Shown: positions 23,372-35,348 of the stretch, one piece after another
Layout: each line of letters opens with the position of its first letter
Numbering within the stretch: the first letter of the stretch is position 1
Assembly (NCBI GenBank): GCA_037954235.1
Contig: JBBMOA010000008.1
Coordinates: 3,931,001-3,995,000 of the forward strand
Direction of reading: 5' to 3'
Source of the DNA: Aulostomus chinensis
Lineage: Eukaryota > Chordata > Actinopteri > Syngnathiformes > Aulostomidae
Length of the DNA stretch: 64,000 nt
The notes under the pieces: generated by a model
Databases searched by the model: none
The model's input: only the letters and a program-made list of their open reading frames with translations
Told to the model about the DNA's origin: nothing
Program-made: the position numbers and the translations under genes

Positions 23372-24143
23372 CTCTTCTGCCTCCAACAGTCTGTAGCTCC
23401 TAATTGGCTTTAATAGTTGAGGATACTGCTCGTGTGGTAGGGGAAAATGGCGTCTCTCGAAAAAAGCACCAGCAGATGTAAGTGAATTATTGCAGAAAGA
23501 GACTCAATAGTGGCAACAAAGAAGAGCAGGAAGCTGCACAAGCAGGCTCTCAGAGGAAAAAGTGTTTCTCTTTGCTTCTGACTGGATTTGGAGTCTGATG
23601 GCATCACGTGTTATTGTGCCAATTGGCTGAAGGAGCTTGTCAGTCAAGGGAAGTGCTCTGTCCTCATGTTGTGGTTCTTGTCAGGAGGGGTCCAAACATA
23701 CGTGCAGGGATTAACCTTTGAGCTCACATTACACAGTCTCACCAGGCGAAGCCACTGTGATTATGAAACAGAGATGTTTCATATGTATCATGGTTGACAG
23801 ATAAATTCAGAATCATCCCACTATCCTGACTTGTATAAAATTGCCACATAAAGACAAAGAAATAAAGAAAATTTATCTGGAAATGGCACACCTGTAGTGT
23901 TGAAATGTAGTGGAAATCAGCATACGAAAGATTTCATAGAATATTCAAACACTTAAAATCTGATGTGATCATTTATTAAATACAATCTTGTGCCAACAAT
24001 TCAGCAGCATGCTGCCTAAATTAGGATTAACATGGCAGGTGACTGTTTCCACTGCTGCCCACCATGTTTACATTTGAACCCTTTCTTCTTTTTCTTCTTC
24101 TGTGCATCAGTCAGTGCATCCACGCATGCTCAGATTTGATAAA
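23372..24143. other. Noncoding spacer
   Basis: No gene or known repeat recognised. A pyrimidine-rich tract lies at about 24080-24103. Confidence 0.35.
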
Positions 24144-24153
24144 ATGGAAATAA

Positions 24154-24514
24154 ATCAGGGGTGGCACAGTGGTGCAGCGGTCATCACTGTCACAGCAAGA
24201 AGGTTCTGGGTTTGAGTCCCGGCTCAGGCATAGGGTCTTTCCGTGTGGAGTCTGCATGTTCTCCCTGTTCCTGCGTGGGTTCTCTCCAGTACTCCAGCTT
24301 CCTCCACAGTCCAAAGACATCAAGAGGGACCAGGTTAATCCAGACTCTAAATTGACCGTAGGCGTGGCTGTGAGAGCCAATGGTTGTCTGTCTATATGTG
24401 TTGGCCCTACCATGGACTGGTGACCCGTCCAGGGTGAGGGCTGCTGGGATAGGCTCCACCCCCCACCTCCCTGCGACCTTTATTTGATAAGCGGTAGAAA
24501 ATGGATGGATGGAG
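24154..24514 (+). mobile_element. tRNA-derived fish SINE, forward
   Basis: Head ggggtggcacagtggtgcag, B-box GGTTTGAGTCCCGG, core cttcctccacagtccaaaga, gttggccctaccatggactg, a deletion after gtccagggtga, then ggctgctgggataggctcc and gataagcggtagaaaatgg plus GGAT repeats. A 10-bp TSD ATGGAAATAA lies at 24144-24153 and 24515-24524. Near full length. Confidence 0.88.
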
Positions 24515-24524
24515 GGATGGAAAT

Positions 24525-25879
24525 AATTAAGACTAATCTGAATACTGGCACTGAGTAAAATGGAACATCAGATGAAATTGAGGTGTTCAGATTTTCACAA
24601 TCTGATAATAGCCTAAATCCAGTACAGCAGACATGCTGTTTACATGACAAGTCCAAGTTGAAAAAATTCAAAATGATTAGACTGTTAGTATAAATGCATT
24701 CATTGAGGGAGACATTTATTGGCAGTTGGTCTTTAGCAGCATGACAGGAGCTTTTATATTTGCACATTTCGCCTGGTACTGATGGGATCTGTCCGCTCCT
24801 AAACGACTGGATAATCTGTGAGGCTGACAGCTTGACAGGTGGATCAAGCACAAGTTGGGGCTTTGTGCAAGGACATTTATATCATTTGACTATGCTAATG
24901 ACATCAGTGAGATGGCCGGATAATCTGATTTTCTGTCTGGGATTGCCTATGAGCACCATTATCTTCAGAATGAAACAATGAAGTCTCTGGTACTTTTGGC
25001 TGTTTTTAAATTGGTGATGATATGTCCCTGGTTTGTGGCTCAGCTGCTTAGCATATGCCTGCCTTGACACCATCGATGAATCATTTGAAAGAAGGGGGGG
25101 TCACGGAAGAAACGCGTTGCATTGCAAAAAGCTCCGCACTAGTGTTTAAAATGCCTGGGCAGTAACATGAGCAACTGAAAAGCAATTGATTGGGCCACCA
25201 CAGCTGTCTGGTCCACAGTTTCATCCATTTAGCTCAGTCTCAGCCTGGGCCATGCTGATGACAACAAGAGAAGAGCCAGAGAGTGGTGACCTCCTAAACA
25301 CATTACCCTTCCTCACCTGTCTCATTCTAAGCAGTCCTATCTAATCCACTCAAGCAGGCTGTCTTAAAACCACGCCACTGATTTGACTAGAAACCACAAC
25401 TTCAATTCCTTTTCTATATATTACCGCATAGATTCTGTTGCCACATTGTCATCAAAAAAACGACGCTCACATCTCGTCAAAGAGCATCGGTCGCTCAGTA
25501 TGAGCTAACTATGTGTTACTACTTTGTTAGTATAAAACTTGCTTATGTTTTTAGCCAAGAATAATGTATGTACAGCCCATTTCTCTGTGTCACTGCTCAT
25601 TTTCCAACATGATTAAATGAACCAAATTGATGACAACCTACAATCACAGAAAGGAAGCAGATGAAAAGTTTAAATGAAAAGTTGGGCTCCACTTCCTCAG
25701 CATGTGAATCTTATGAGAAACGGGATCGTGATGGGCCAAAAAGCACCACCAGCATCAAGATGGAGGCAAGAAACCTGAGAGTCAAACATCAAAGCAAGGA
25801 GTACAGTCAGAAACATGTTATGACAAACGATGGGCCATATGCACCACCCACAAAGTGTAGTGCAACAGAATGATTACCT
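24525..25879. other. Noncoding spacer
   Basis: No gene recognised on either strand; the frames 24480-24851 (minus) and 25661-25873 (plus) carry no family motif. Confidence 0.35.
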
Positions 25880-26150
25880 TTAACCCTCAAATACTGTTAA
25901 AATCCCTTACCTTCACATTAGAATTGCCCTTGGACTGAGGCAAGTATTTTCAGTAAAGTTAGAACCCCAAACCTATTCAGAATGTTTAAATGACCTATGC
26001 TACTTCAAAAAATGATTGATTAGTCCTTCCTGAATGTTTCAAAGACCAGGGAAAGTGTATTTTTTAAGTTTTAACACCACTCGTGAGTCGTGAAATGTAT
26101 ATTTTGGAGAAGAATATAAGAAAAAGTCAATGATTTGAATTCATTCTATT

Positions 26151-26997
26151 CCATCCATCATCCATCCATTTTCTTCTGCTTACTCCTGTTAAGGGTGGTA
26201 GGGGATGGAACCTATCCCAGCAGCTTTCAAGCGAGAGGCGGGGTTTACCCAGAACAGGTCGCCAGTCCATCACATAGAGAAACAACCATTCACTGTAACA
26301 TAACGTGTTGGAGAACCCAAACGCAGACAGACAATGGAAAGTGTCACACAGGATTTATTAGGCAAAACAGGACTAACAAAAAGCGCTCACGAAGAGGATA
26401 AATAACGAAAAACTCTCCACTGGGAGGAACCAAGAATTATAAGGCCGAAAACTCCACAGCTGGCTGGCGAACAGAGGGCGCATCAACGAATGACAGACGG
26501 GAAACCTCGGGGAAAAAACAGAAGCGAAGGTTAGTAATTAAATAACCGTTCTGACAAAGTCCAGAAAAACCAAACAGGCAAAATACCACTAAACGAGAAA
26601 CGAAGGGCACGCAAGGATCCAAAAACCGGGTATGAAGGCCAACAATCTGACAGCCAGGGGAGGTACGATGCCATCCTTATAAAGGTTGTTGATTATGATG
26701 GAGAGCAGGTGTGACGGCGGTGATGAGAAGCAGGTGTGGAGGCACAGGCTGGCATCCCCTGAGGTTGGCGCCATCTAGGGGAAAGAGCAAACACTACACC
26801 AGCAAGGTGTGCAGATCTAACATGCACACTCACATTCATACCTACGGTCAGTTTAGAGTATCAATCAGCCTCGTCCCCAGTTGCATGTCTTTGGACTGTG
26901 GAGGAAGCTGGAGTACTGGAGAGAACCCATGCAGGCACAGGGAGAACATGCAGACTCCACACAGAAAGACCCCGTTCCCCAGCCGGGACTCGAACCC
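26151..26997 (-). mobile_element. SINE, reverse, interrupted by an LTR
   Basis: Left part 26151-26293: CCATCCATTTTCTTCTGCTTA tail region, cctatcccagcagctttcaa, gagaggcggggtttaccc, gtcgccagtccatc and aacaaccattcac. Right part 26823-26997: cactcacattcatacctacg, gtctttggactgtggaggaa, gggagaacatgcagactcca and the antisense B-box agccgggactcgaaccc. It ends abruptly there, so the tRNA head's 5' portion is missing (5' truncation). The two halves join seamlessly once 26294-26822 is removed. Confidence 0.85.
26294..26822 (-). mobile_element. Solo LTR, Ty3/gypsy-like, reverse orientation
   Basis: A 529-bp insert that splits a SINE. It starts TGTAACATAACG and ends GATCTAACA, so it has TG...CA termini. 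The flanks are TTCAC (26289-26293) and TGCAC (26823-26827), a 5-bp duplication with one mismatch. Read on the minus strand it has a TATA-like CCTTTATAAGG (26670-26683), then a polyadenylation-like TAATAAATCC (26351-26360), in the correct U3-R-U5 order, and near its end ctgcgtttgggttctccaac, which I associate with fish gypsy LTRs. No internal region is present, as expected after LTR-LTR recombination. Confidence 0.78.
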
Positions 26998-27330
26998 TTC
27001 CCGAGTGCTCACTTCTGCAGCCTTATGTAGTTTGCTCATAAGGGTCACATTCTTGTTCTTCTTCGGCATGTATGAGACAACTGTGGTGTCCTGAGTGAAG
27101 GCAAACACAGAAGAAGACCTCTCTTCCCCTTGTTGCAGGTAGGGCAGGTGGCAGCTCAGGTTTGTTCCTCCTCACAGTGCCAAACATTGTGATTTTTTTC
27201 TTCAGCACCACCTGATCCAGCTCATGAGATGTGAAGAAATTATCACAGGTCCTCTCAGCCCTTCTGTCATTTCCAGAACAACCCACATGCCTTGTTTTAA
27301 GGTCATCTTGACCTCTGTCACCTCTTTCCC
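26998..27330 (-). pseudogene. piggyBac transposase fragment (DDE_Tnp_1_7)
   Basis: Minus-strand translation gives TCDNFFTSHELDQVVLKKKI, then TMFGTVRRNKPELPPAL, REVF, and after a frameshift near 27108, FAFTQDTTVVSYMPKKNKNV and TLMSKLHKAAEVST. This is the CDNFFTS...GT.R.NK..lP...F....D..lvSy.pKk.k.V..lST.H block typical of the catalytic domain of piggyBac-type (PGBD) transposases. Only about 100 codons survive. It is cut off at 26998 by the SINE insertion and degenerates upstream of about 27300. Lies inside the TTAA-flanked relic. No function expected. Confidence 0.85.
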
Positions 27331-27621
27331 TCTTTATAAATTCACAACAACATGACATATAAATTTGACCCCACTGGTAGATGTAAAATCCATCTAAATG
27401 GGTACGGGTCAAATTTGACCCGTAACAGCCTCAAAAGGGCAAAAATGTGTAGGACATGTACAAAATTATGTATCAGTATTTTTAAATTATTTTCATGTAT
27501 TTTGGGCCACTTCAGGAGGAGTCATCAAGTTTCGGGCTTAACGAATGACATTTAGGGTGTTTTTACTTCTGTCAAAAGTCAAAACAGGTCAAATTTGACC
27601 CAAACAGTATGTAAGGGTTAA

Positions 27622-28356
27622 ATCTAATGTCTACAAAGTAAATGATTTATAAGTGATTCTATGTGTATGGACTGTAGGTGATAAAAAGTGATTTTTACAA
27701 TATAGTTACATGTGTGTGTACCTTTTGACTCAAAGTGTAATCTGTATGAGGAGGGGGTGCAGACTAATCAGGCTGTCGGCCTGGTCGAGGTAAGCAGGTG
27801 GTGCCATTCTGACAACTGTGTAAGAAGTGCAGTGTCACTCTGCAGGAGGAAGAGGGAGAATGGTGTGGTGAAGACAGAAGAGATATCTCCTCTCCCACAC
27901 TCGCCATAAAAAAGGTTTTACAATTCTTAATATTATTACTTTTTTCTGGGTTTTTTTGGATTTCATAGACTGTGATGAATGCTCAAATGCTACTGCTATG
28001 CTACAAATTCAATAAAGAAGAAGCCTGGACATTAAGTTATTTCCTTTTTAATTATCACAAAATGGTCCATGACGTGTGTCAGTGCAATAACATTTGGGAT
28101 GCTCTTATTGGTTTCTCCAGCCAATTCACATTTAAAACAACGTTGCCTGTGGGACTTGGATTATGCAAGTCACTAAAATTCAACCTAGCAACTTAACAAG
28201 TGGGTTTGGTCACAGTCAGAGCTTCTATGACAGGTCGGGGTGGCTGCAGAGTCCTACGTCCTGTGTCCTGCGGCTAGAGTAGGTGGGGCAGCTGTCCAGA
28301 CTACAGGAAGTGAGAGCTGATGTGTCAAACAAGGCTTCCCCAAAAGCCTCCGTTCG
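27622..28356. other. Noncoding spacer
   Basis: No recognisable exon. The frame 27712-27909 (plus) carries no motif. Confidence 0.35.
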
Positions 28357-28660
28357 CTTTCGGGCAAGAGGCGGGGTTCACCCTGGACAGGTCACCAGTC
28401 CATGGCAGGGCCAACACATATAGACAGACAACCATTGGCTCTCCCAGCCACGCCTACAGTCAATTTGGAGTATCAATCAGCCTCGTCCCCTCTTGATGTC
28501 TTTGGACTGTGGAGGAAGCTGGAGTACCGGAGAGAACCCCGCAGGAACAGGGAGAACATGGAGACTCCTCACAGAAAGACCCCGTGCCCGAGCCGGGCCT
28601 CGAACCTGGAACCTTCTTGCTGTGAGGCGACAGTGCAGACCACTGCACCACCATGCCGCC
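28357..28660 (-). mobile_element. tRNA-derived fish SINE, reverse, lacking its 3' tail
   Basis: Right end is the antisense head (actgcaccaccatgccgcc) and antisense B-box (gggcctcgaacctggaacc); core and middle are intact (gtctttggactgtggaggaa; gcggggttcaccctggacag; accagtccatggcagggcc). The left end stops at tcgggcaagaggc, so the GATAAGCGG...GGATGG tail is absent. Tail loss is unusual for a retroposon and suggests later deletion. TSDs not seen. Confidence 0.85.
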
Positions 28661-28748
28661 ACAATGTCAAAATAAAACAGGGACAATATTTGAATAAAAA
28701 GATTTTTGATTTTACCGTTGTGAATAAAAGAGGAGCTGAAATTTGATT

Positions 28749-28783
28749 TTTGGGGGTGGGGGGGTGGGTGGGGGGGGGTGTGT
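28749..28783. repeat. G-rich tract with quadruplex potential
   Basis: Plus strand has runs of 5, 7, 3 and 8 G separated by single T's, followed by TGTGTGT. This satisfies the usual G-quadruplex pattern. Confidence 0.7.
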
Positions 28784-29857
28784 GTATTTTTTTGTCCTGG
28801 TGCGCAGTCAAAACACCACAAACAGAGTAAACAGTAGAAAGCAGCATGCAGAGCAGTGACCATGTTCCTGTGATTACCTTATTGTATCTTTCGTCCAGTC
28901 TGTTTTTCAGTCTTCACACTGCAGACTGATTTGTGGCAGAGAATAAAAAGTCAGAGAAATTACAAGTGGAGTGGACAAGCTCCCATTGTCTCTGTGTATC
29001 TGTTAATAGTGCAGCCCCAACTGCTCGTCATATTTGAGTCTGAGGCTGCAAGTGTCAGAAGTGGGTGGCAAATTATCGCATTCAGCCAGATTTTGTACTG
29101 AATGCCAATTCTGCCAATCAAAGCCATAAGGGGCTTCAGGTCGTCACTGGCAACTAGTTGAGTAGTGTTGTGGTCACGTGTATTTAATTGCTATTTTTTA
29201 ATGGCATATAAATACAATGGTTGATTTACATTTAGACACAAGCACAAAAGAGTTAGGAAGGTTTGTCAAGGTTGCACATGTGCCACCCACACGGTAGCTG
29301 GAGCAGTTGCTTAGGTTGACATGAAAGGTGTTACAGTGGAGTTAACTGACAGCCAGCACCCTGGATTGTGACAGAGTGACAACCAGCGATGAGAGCAGGC
29401 ACCGTTTTTTCATCTGACATCTTTCGTATCATGTTACAGAGTGATACAGATCACAGCGCCTTTCTGCGAGCATGAACAATGTAATGTTCCTCCTCAGCTC
29501 AGTCCGGCTTTGCCCCTGACTTTCGCTCGCCTTGTTGCCAGACTTGCAGCCTGTTGCATCAATTTCATTCCATCCTCTATTGCCAAGATCATTGTTCTGT
29601 TTGTCACTTGATATTTTCTCCTCCCAACATCAAAACATCTTGATTTTTCATCTCTCTCGGTTTATGCCTGTGAATGCTGTCCTACCGAGGAGGCCTCCTT
29701 CTGCAGGTTGAAATGAGGGATGATATGAGATGAGCACCAACATTCTTGATGTTGCTAAGATGTCCTAAGATGTGTTGCCACAGCACTGTTGACTGTGAAG
29801 AAGCAATGCTATCTATAGGGATCAGAAAACTGCATAGAGACGTTTCACAGATGGACA

Positions 29858-29859
<2 letters not shown>
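28784..29859. other. Noncoding spacer
   Basis: Nothing recognised on either strand. Confidence 0.35.

Positions 29860-29860
<1 letters not shown>

Positions 29861-29895
<35 letters not shown>
29861..29895. repeat. (TG)n microsatellite
   Basis: About 17 TG units with one T interruption at the right. Confidence 0.92.
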
Positions 29896-29898
<3 letters not shown>

Positions 29899-30074
29899 TG
29901 TGCATGTGTACATTCTATATGAGATCTCCGTGTAATGACATGAACCAGTGACAGGTTGCAATGTGCAGTGGGAATTGTAATGGAGTCTGATTTTGACTAT
30001 CTCCAGAGAAATAATGAAAAAGGAAAAGATAGCAGAAATGGAGCATCGTGCCTTATCACCCTCATGTACTGTAA

Positions 30075-30100
30075 ACACACACACACACACACACACACAC
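30075..30100. repeat. (CA)n microsatellite
   Basis: About 13 CA units. Confidence 0.92.
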
Positions 30101-30470
30101 TAGTGCAGCCTTTCAGTGTGTTCTCTGTTATTGATAGAGTATTACAGAAAGGACACAAACTCTATTTCACTTGATCCTCTTTCAACACACTGGATTGTGA
30201 ATACCTGAAATAGGAAATCAGCATAATAGTTCCAGCTTCTTCGGTGCAGTGCAGCTCAGAAGGTTGCCAATTCATCACAAGTTACTTCTTTTCAGTCAAG
30301 ACGTGAGTTAATTGTTTGCATGCTCCAATCTTTGTGAGTGCAGACTGAAACTGTTGAGAGGAAATAAAAGCTCAGAGGGGTGATGAAGGGTAAAAGCCTC
30401 ACCTACCTCAGGAAAAGTCTGGAGTGCATGAAGAAGATGTGTGATGGAGAAAGAAAACAAAGGGTTAAGT

Positions 30471-30472
<2 letters not shown>

Positions 30473-30540
<68 letters not shown>
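30473..30540. repeat. (CA)n microsatellite
   Basis: About 34 uninterrupted CA units, the longest in the window; it generates artefact reading frames with poly(TH) or poly(CV). Confidence 0.95.
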
Positions 30541-30544
<4 letters not shown>

Positions 30545-32343
30545 ACAAGTGAAGGAATAATTCTTTGTAATGTACTTGTTGGATGCTCGTGCAGGGGAGT
30601 AGAACATCGTAGAACATCGCCCTTCCTCCGTTTAAATGTAGGAATAAAATCCAAATGTACACCTGCAGTAGCACTTTGCTACAGGCACTCAACAATAATA
30701 CTTCAGAGGAGGTTTTTTCCATGTTTGGTATGCATTTTTGCTGGATGCTCCAGTTTCCTCCCTCTATCTCATTATTTACCTTGAGAGGTGGACACGTTTC
30801 ATCACATGTTCATGGAACATGGCCCCCAGTCTGAGTTTCCTTGACCCCAGCTCTGAGTTTAACCCTTCGATCACTTCCTCCGATCATATCCCTCTTCTCA
30901 GACACTTTACGGATCTAAATAAAACTACTTTATGGCAAAGTGGTCTTTGTTGGTGAAGCAGAAGTTTTTCTGCTACGGTACTGTCCCCTGATTATTTCCA
31001 CAGTTCATGAAATTGCAGTACAGAATTGAACTGAAACAATTCAATGAGGGAAACTTACTCTTTTCAGTGGCTGCATTTACATGGATGGATGAATGTCCTG
31101 ACATTAGCTTGATTAACACAAGACCCGTCCATGTTCTCTAACGACCTTAACCCAAATAAGGTCACAGTCGGTGGAAGCAAAAAACGGATTAAGACGTGGA
31201 GTATTCTGATCTCAGCTGCATTACTGACTTACATGGATACGCCTTGATCTCACTAAGAAGCAGCGATTCGAGACATGCACAGAAGGACGCACGCTCCAGC
31301 TCCCGGGGACTGTTACAAAGCTGACTCTGAGCATCATTACCAGGAACACACATGTAGAGAATTAGTTTCAGGTCAAATTTCAGAAGGAAGCTCTGTAATA
31401 ACTGTTGGGATGTCATGTGGGCAGGTGTCTTCAGTTATTAGTCGGATGTTGCTGTCGAGGGTAAACAGGAACATAAATGGAATATTCTACAAGGAAATAA
31501 CCTGAAAAGACCTGAAATGTACTGTTGTCGATCTCAAATAAGTTCAATGTCAGATTTTTGTTGACCTTGTGAGAAACACCTTTACCCTTGTGTCTCCTCC
31601 CTTTTTGTCTGTATGTGTGATGTGGGTGTGGCCATAATCCATAGCACACCTGCCCGACCGGGAAAAATGAACTCACCTGCTGGCCATCATGTGCATAGGA
31701 GAATCCTGAATTCACCCCTTCATTCTTCCGTCTGCGCTCTGATGTATGTAGATGACTCTGAGAGCTGTCGGTGGCCGTGAGTCACCCAGCTCTCCTGTGG
31801 CCGGGAGCCTCCGCACCTCTGCGCTGCTCTTCCTCCTCGTCAGCAGTTTAACTTGAGCCACTCACCTCCTCATTCGTCTGTCTGTCAGCTCTGCTTCCTT
31901 CAACTTCCCACCTTCACTGCACTAATTCTTCTTCTTTCAGCATCCTTTTGTATATGTCTGCATTCACTTTTTTGCAATACTTTAGAAATGTTCTGTCCTT
32001 AATTTATGTAACAGTGCTTCTCATCGTATTTAATGAGGTCCATTCTGATGTTCATCCCACGAATACATATGAGATGCAGCCTATGAAACGTATATAACTG
32101 GAGCTCATTTGCAGCTGCTGTCTGTGGTTAGGCTTTTAACTCTGAGATCAGAAAAAAACAAAAAAACTGAACCGTCAGGAAAATGCACTGTGCTCCGGGG
32201 ATATTTTGATTATATAATCATTTGCCTGTACATTCTATTTCACATTGTAATGCAGGTCACTGTAGGAAGTAGTTGCAGGAATACCTTCAGTGGTGGTTCA
32301 AAAATTCCTTTCAACGAAATGCATGTGAGTTCCTCATGTTAGG
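30541..32343. other. Noncoding spacer
   Basis: No gene recognised. ctaaataaaactac at about 30915 has a polyadenylation-like hexamer but no upstream exon was identified. Confidence 0.3.
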
Positions 32344-32351
32344 CTTTAGTG

Positions 32352-32555
32352 CAGGGGGGGGCAACCATGTGCCATGGAGGGCCGTGTGTATGCAGGTTTT
32401 CCTTCCAACCAAACACTTTAACAGGTGGTTCCACTGATTAACACTCTTCTGTGGCTGAAGGTGTGTTAATCAGTGGAATCACCTGTTAAAGTGTTTGGTT
32501 GGAAGGAAAACCTGCATACACACGGCCCGTCATGGCACATGGTTGCCCACCCCTG
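32352..32555. mobile_element. hAT foldback MITE, 204 bp
   Basis: An almost perfect palindrome. CAGGGGGGGGCAACCATGTG at the left end matches the right end CCACCCCTG in reverse complement apart from one base, and the arms (ggttttccttccaaccaaac, actttaacaggtgg, ccactgattaacac) pair across a short centre near 32447-32458. hAT-type tip CAGGGGTGGGCAACC on the right. The 8-bp flanks CTTTAGTG (32344-32351) and ATTTAATG (32556-32563) agree at six positions, as an aged 8-bp duplication would. Confidence 0.88.
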
Positions 32556-32563
32556 ATTTAATG

Positions 32564-33220
32564 TGAGTTGTTCGTGCACCACCGTAGGGTGGAGGACAAA
32601 GTCCAAATGTGTTGCTCATTAGTAGCTGCTGCCAGCAGCCTCTATCAAGTGTACACAGTCGAGCTCAGAGGGAACATCCAGCGCTGTCAATTAGGCTGCA
32701 TCTCATGCTGTACAACACACACTGTCTGACAGGTCATTGTAGATGCGCCCATGTTGAAATCATGATAACACACAGGCTTTATGACTGAACTGTGATGCAT
32801 CTCTCCTGTTTCCTGCGTCTTCCCTTGTTGTAAAGATGAAAGTGTTTGTGACTTTCAGAGCATTAAGATGAGGTTGATTATACCGCACGATGTCCTCAAG
32901 AGGTTTTAAGATGATATTTTTGGTCATTTTCACTGTTGTTTGCAGCCAGTGGGCATTAGCCGTTACCTACACGTGGCTGGTCCTTCCTGCATTTGGCAGT
33001 CAAAGAGACATCATGCAGGAGGGAAGAGAAATGTGTTGGTTGAAGTTCAAGACATCAGTTTGTGAGTACTTCAAAGTCATAATACATTTTCTTGGTCAAA
33101 GTACTGCTTCAGTGATTTTAATATTTTTCCTCATTGTGTTGTTCAAGTGTATCATCCATTGTTTTTATTTTGTTGACCTAATATTCACGTCAAAGAAGTG
33201 AATTGGGAAAGAAGACAGGA
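32564..33220. other. Noncoding spacer
   Basis: The frame 32890-33201 (plus, 103 codons) has hydrophobic stretches but no family feature; judged a chance frame. Confidence 0.35.
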
Positions 33221-33221
33221 A

Positions 33222-33257
<36 letters not shown>
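33221..33257. repeat. (TG)n microsatellite
   Basis: About 18 TG units. Confidence 0.93.
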
Positions 33258-33259
<2 letters not shown>

Positions 33260-35299
33260 CTCTTATTTGATCCTAGCACATGATGAAAGGGAAGGGTCAT
33301 TTATTATTTTTGTCAGACAAACCGTATGACTTCAGGACCACTGTATTGGATTATTTACAGCACTAATGCAGGATAGAATGGAGCAATTACACAGAGGAAG
33401 AGTTCTGAGACTATTAGCCTCCTCCTTCATCTTTAATTTAGATTGAAATCTGTTGTGGTAGCATTGACATGATTTTTTTTCCCCTTCCACATCTCACTCT
33501 AATTAATTTGTTTTGCTGCTGTCTGCTTTTAAAGCCCAGTTGTTCCTCCTATAATAATCTTTGCAGCAGCCTTGCTCCTCTGCCCCTCTCCCACTCATTC
33601 TGGATCCCAGCCAAGTCTGTGATCCCGCGGTTCGGATCGCTACAGCTATGCCTGAAATTTCCATGGTCGGAGTAGGAGAAAGTCAATGGCATTGTGGGAG
33701 AGAGCGTGGATAACAGCCACTGTTACCAAGATACTCTGAGGCTAAACACTGTTTTGGAATAGAGACGACTTCAGCGTGCAGTCAGGGTCCTCGTCGTGTT
33801 CGCCCTGTGATTCTCAGATTCACGCGACTCACCAGCTCCCTTCTTCTCTTCTGCCGTCTCTGACTCCCATACCGGGGCCTCTCATTAGCTTGTGACTGAA
33901 GGACAGAAGTGGGCCCAGGCATCCTACATGATATGTAAGCGTTGCCACGGTTACTGTGAGCCCATCCTTGTTGCTCCTCATCAAAATAGCAGCCTGTAGG
34001 TGTCGCTCGCCCCTTGCTGGGTGTGCAGGACTAACTGGATGCATTATACTGATTATAAGGAGCCATAATTGTGATTGGTTTGCTCGGACATTCTGTCCCT
34101 CAGGGTTCCACGCTTTGCACGTTGTATTTAACTCTCTCATTCTGAGATTGCATTTGTTTGTGTGTCACTAATTTACAACGCACCAATAAAAATGTGTCTC
34201 CTTTTTTCCATTTGCTCTGTTCCCACTTCCCTTGGTGAGAGGCAGACTGGCAGTGGTTTAATTTTCTCAGGCAGCTAACTTGCCCCCCCCACCCCCCCCC
34301 CCCCCCCCCCCTTTGCAGCGGCAGTATTGCAGTCAGTTTTGAAATATCTTACTGAGTGCTGGCTTCCTTTTGACAGTCTGACAGCTTAGATTTTCATGAG
34401 CCACCAATAAAGAGCAAGTCATTGTGCCCTGGAAAAAAAGCTGTGAGAATACTGTTCTGTGTCATTCACACGGCTGAACCTTTAGGTGAAGTGCCTGATG
34501 TATACGTATTGATCAACTTATCACATGCGTCTATGAAATGACTGTCATGGCGTTTGTTTGCAGGCCAAAATCTGGCTTTTGAGACTGTCACCACGGGTTT
34601 ACTGAATGATGTCTCTGAGCAACGCTCTTAAAAGGTTTGCTTACTATTTCAGGAGTCACTCCTCTGTTTTGTTTGTTTTGTTCTTAAAGAAACCTTCACT
34701 TCTACACACATCAAGGTGCAAGCCTCTAATTAAACGAGGCCATTTTGAATCCATTTAAATCTGTTGCTCAGACAGCAGCCAGTGAGTAAAAGTCATTTGC
34801 CCCCACGTGGACTCCGTTAAGAGCAGGAGTCCAGCTGGACTCCAATTGGCGTTCTCTCCCTCTCTCTTTCTGTCTGTTCCCTACTTCAGCAGGGAAACCT
34901 TCCCTCTCCAAAGTGGCATTAAATCTACGAGGACCATATGTGCCTTTTTTTTTTTATGTTCCTTGAATCCATACTAATTCTTTAGTGTTAGAAAGCACAA
35001 CAGTGTTCATTTGTCCAGTAAAAAGCTGTGGCAGCACAAGTACTTTGATTGTGTTTAGTGTTGCTCCCTATGACAATGAACATCTGGATGCAGCCGAGCA
35101 GAGCTGAGCAGAACCAGCACACACGAAGGCTTTCATGGTGTATTTAAAGTCTGCCTCAGTCCTCTTATCCCAAAGCCCAAGCAGCTATCCAATGTTAGGC
35201 GGCTATGTTTTACCCATCCCGCTAAAAATGTGTGGCAGTTACCTTAACCAACACATTTCTGCCTTGTGTTATCGTCACAAAATTGAAGTTAATTCGTGC
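33258..35299. other. Noncoding; C-tract at 34284-34312
   Basis: A C-rich homopolymer with one A lies at 34284-34312. Elsewhere no exon recognised; 33350-33450 and 34010-34170 look like unique, moderately AT-rich sequence that could be conserved noncoding DNA, which cannot be judged from one genome. Confidence 0.3.
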
Positions 35300-35348
35300 T
35301 TTTATTTCATCCTATCTTAACAAACGTGATTCCCTTTTCCAGTGCCTG
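35300..35348 (+). repeat. 49-bp direct repeat, left copy
   Basis: Matches 38297-38345 at 48 of 49 positions (T/C difference in atctTaacaaacg). Includes cttttccag, which resembles a 3' splice site. Not a known repeat to me. Confidence 0.85.

Larger units (their letters stand above)
25884..27617 (-). mobile_element. piggyBac-family DNA transposon relic (outer layer of a three-level nest)
   Basis: Tips are CCCTCAAATACTGTT at 25884 and, in reverse complement, CCCTTACATACTGTTTGGG at 27617. Both are flanked by TTAA (25880-25883 and 27618-27621), the target site of piggyBac-type transposases. ggtcaaatttgacc palindromes at about 27405-27420 and 27587-27602 belong to its right terminal region. Inside is a minus-strand piece of transposase (26998-27330). 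A SINE (26151-26997), itself split by a solo LTR, is inserted; without them the relic is only about 0.9 kb, so most of the transposase was already lost or has decayed. Confidence 0.78.

Noticed and set aside
30380..30784. 134-codon plus frame through the CA repeat
   Set aside because: Most of it is poly(TH) from (CA)n; flanking residues match nothing.
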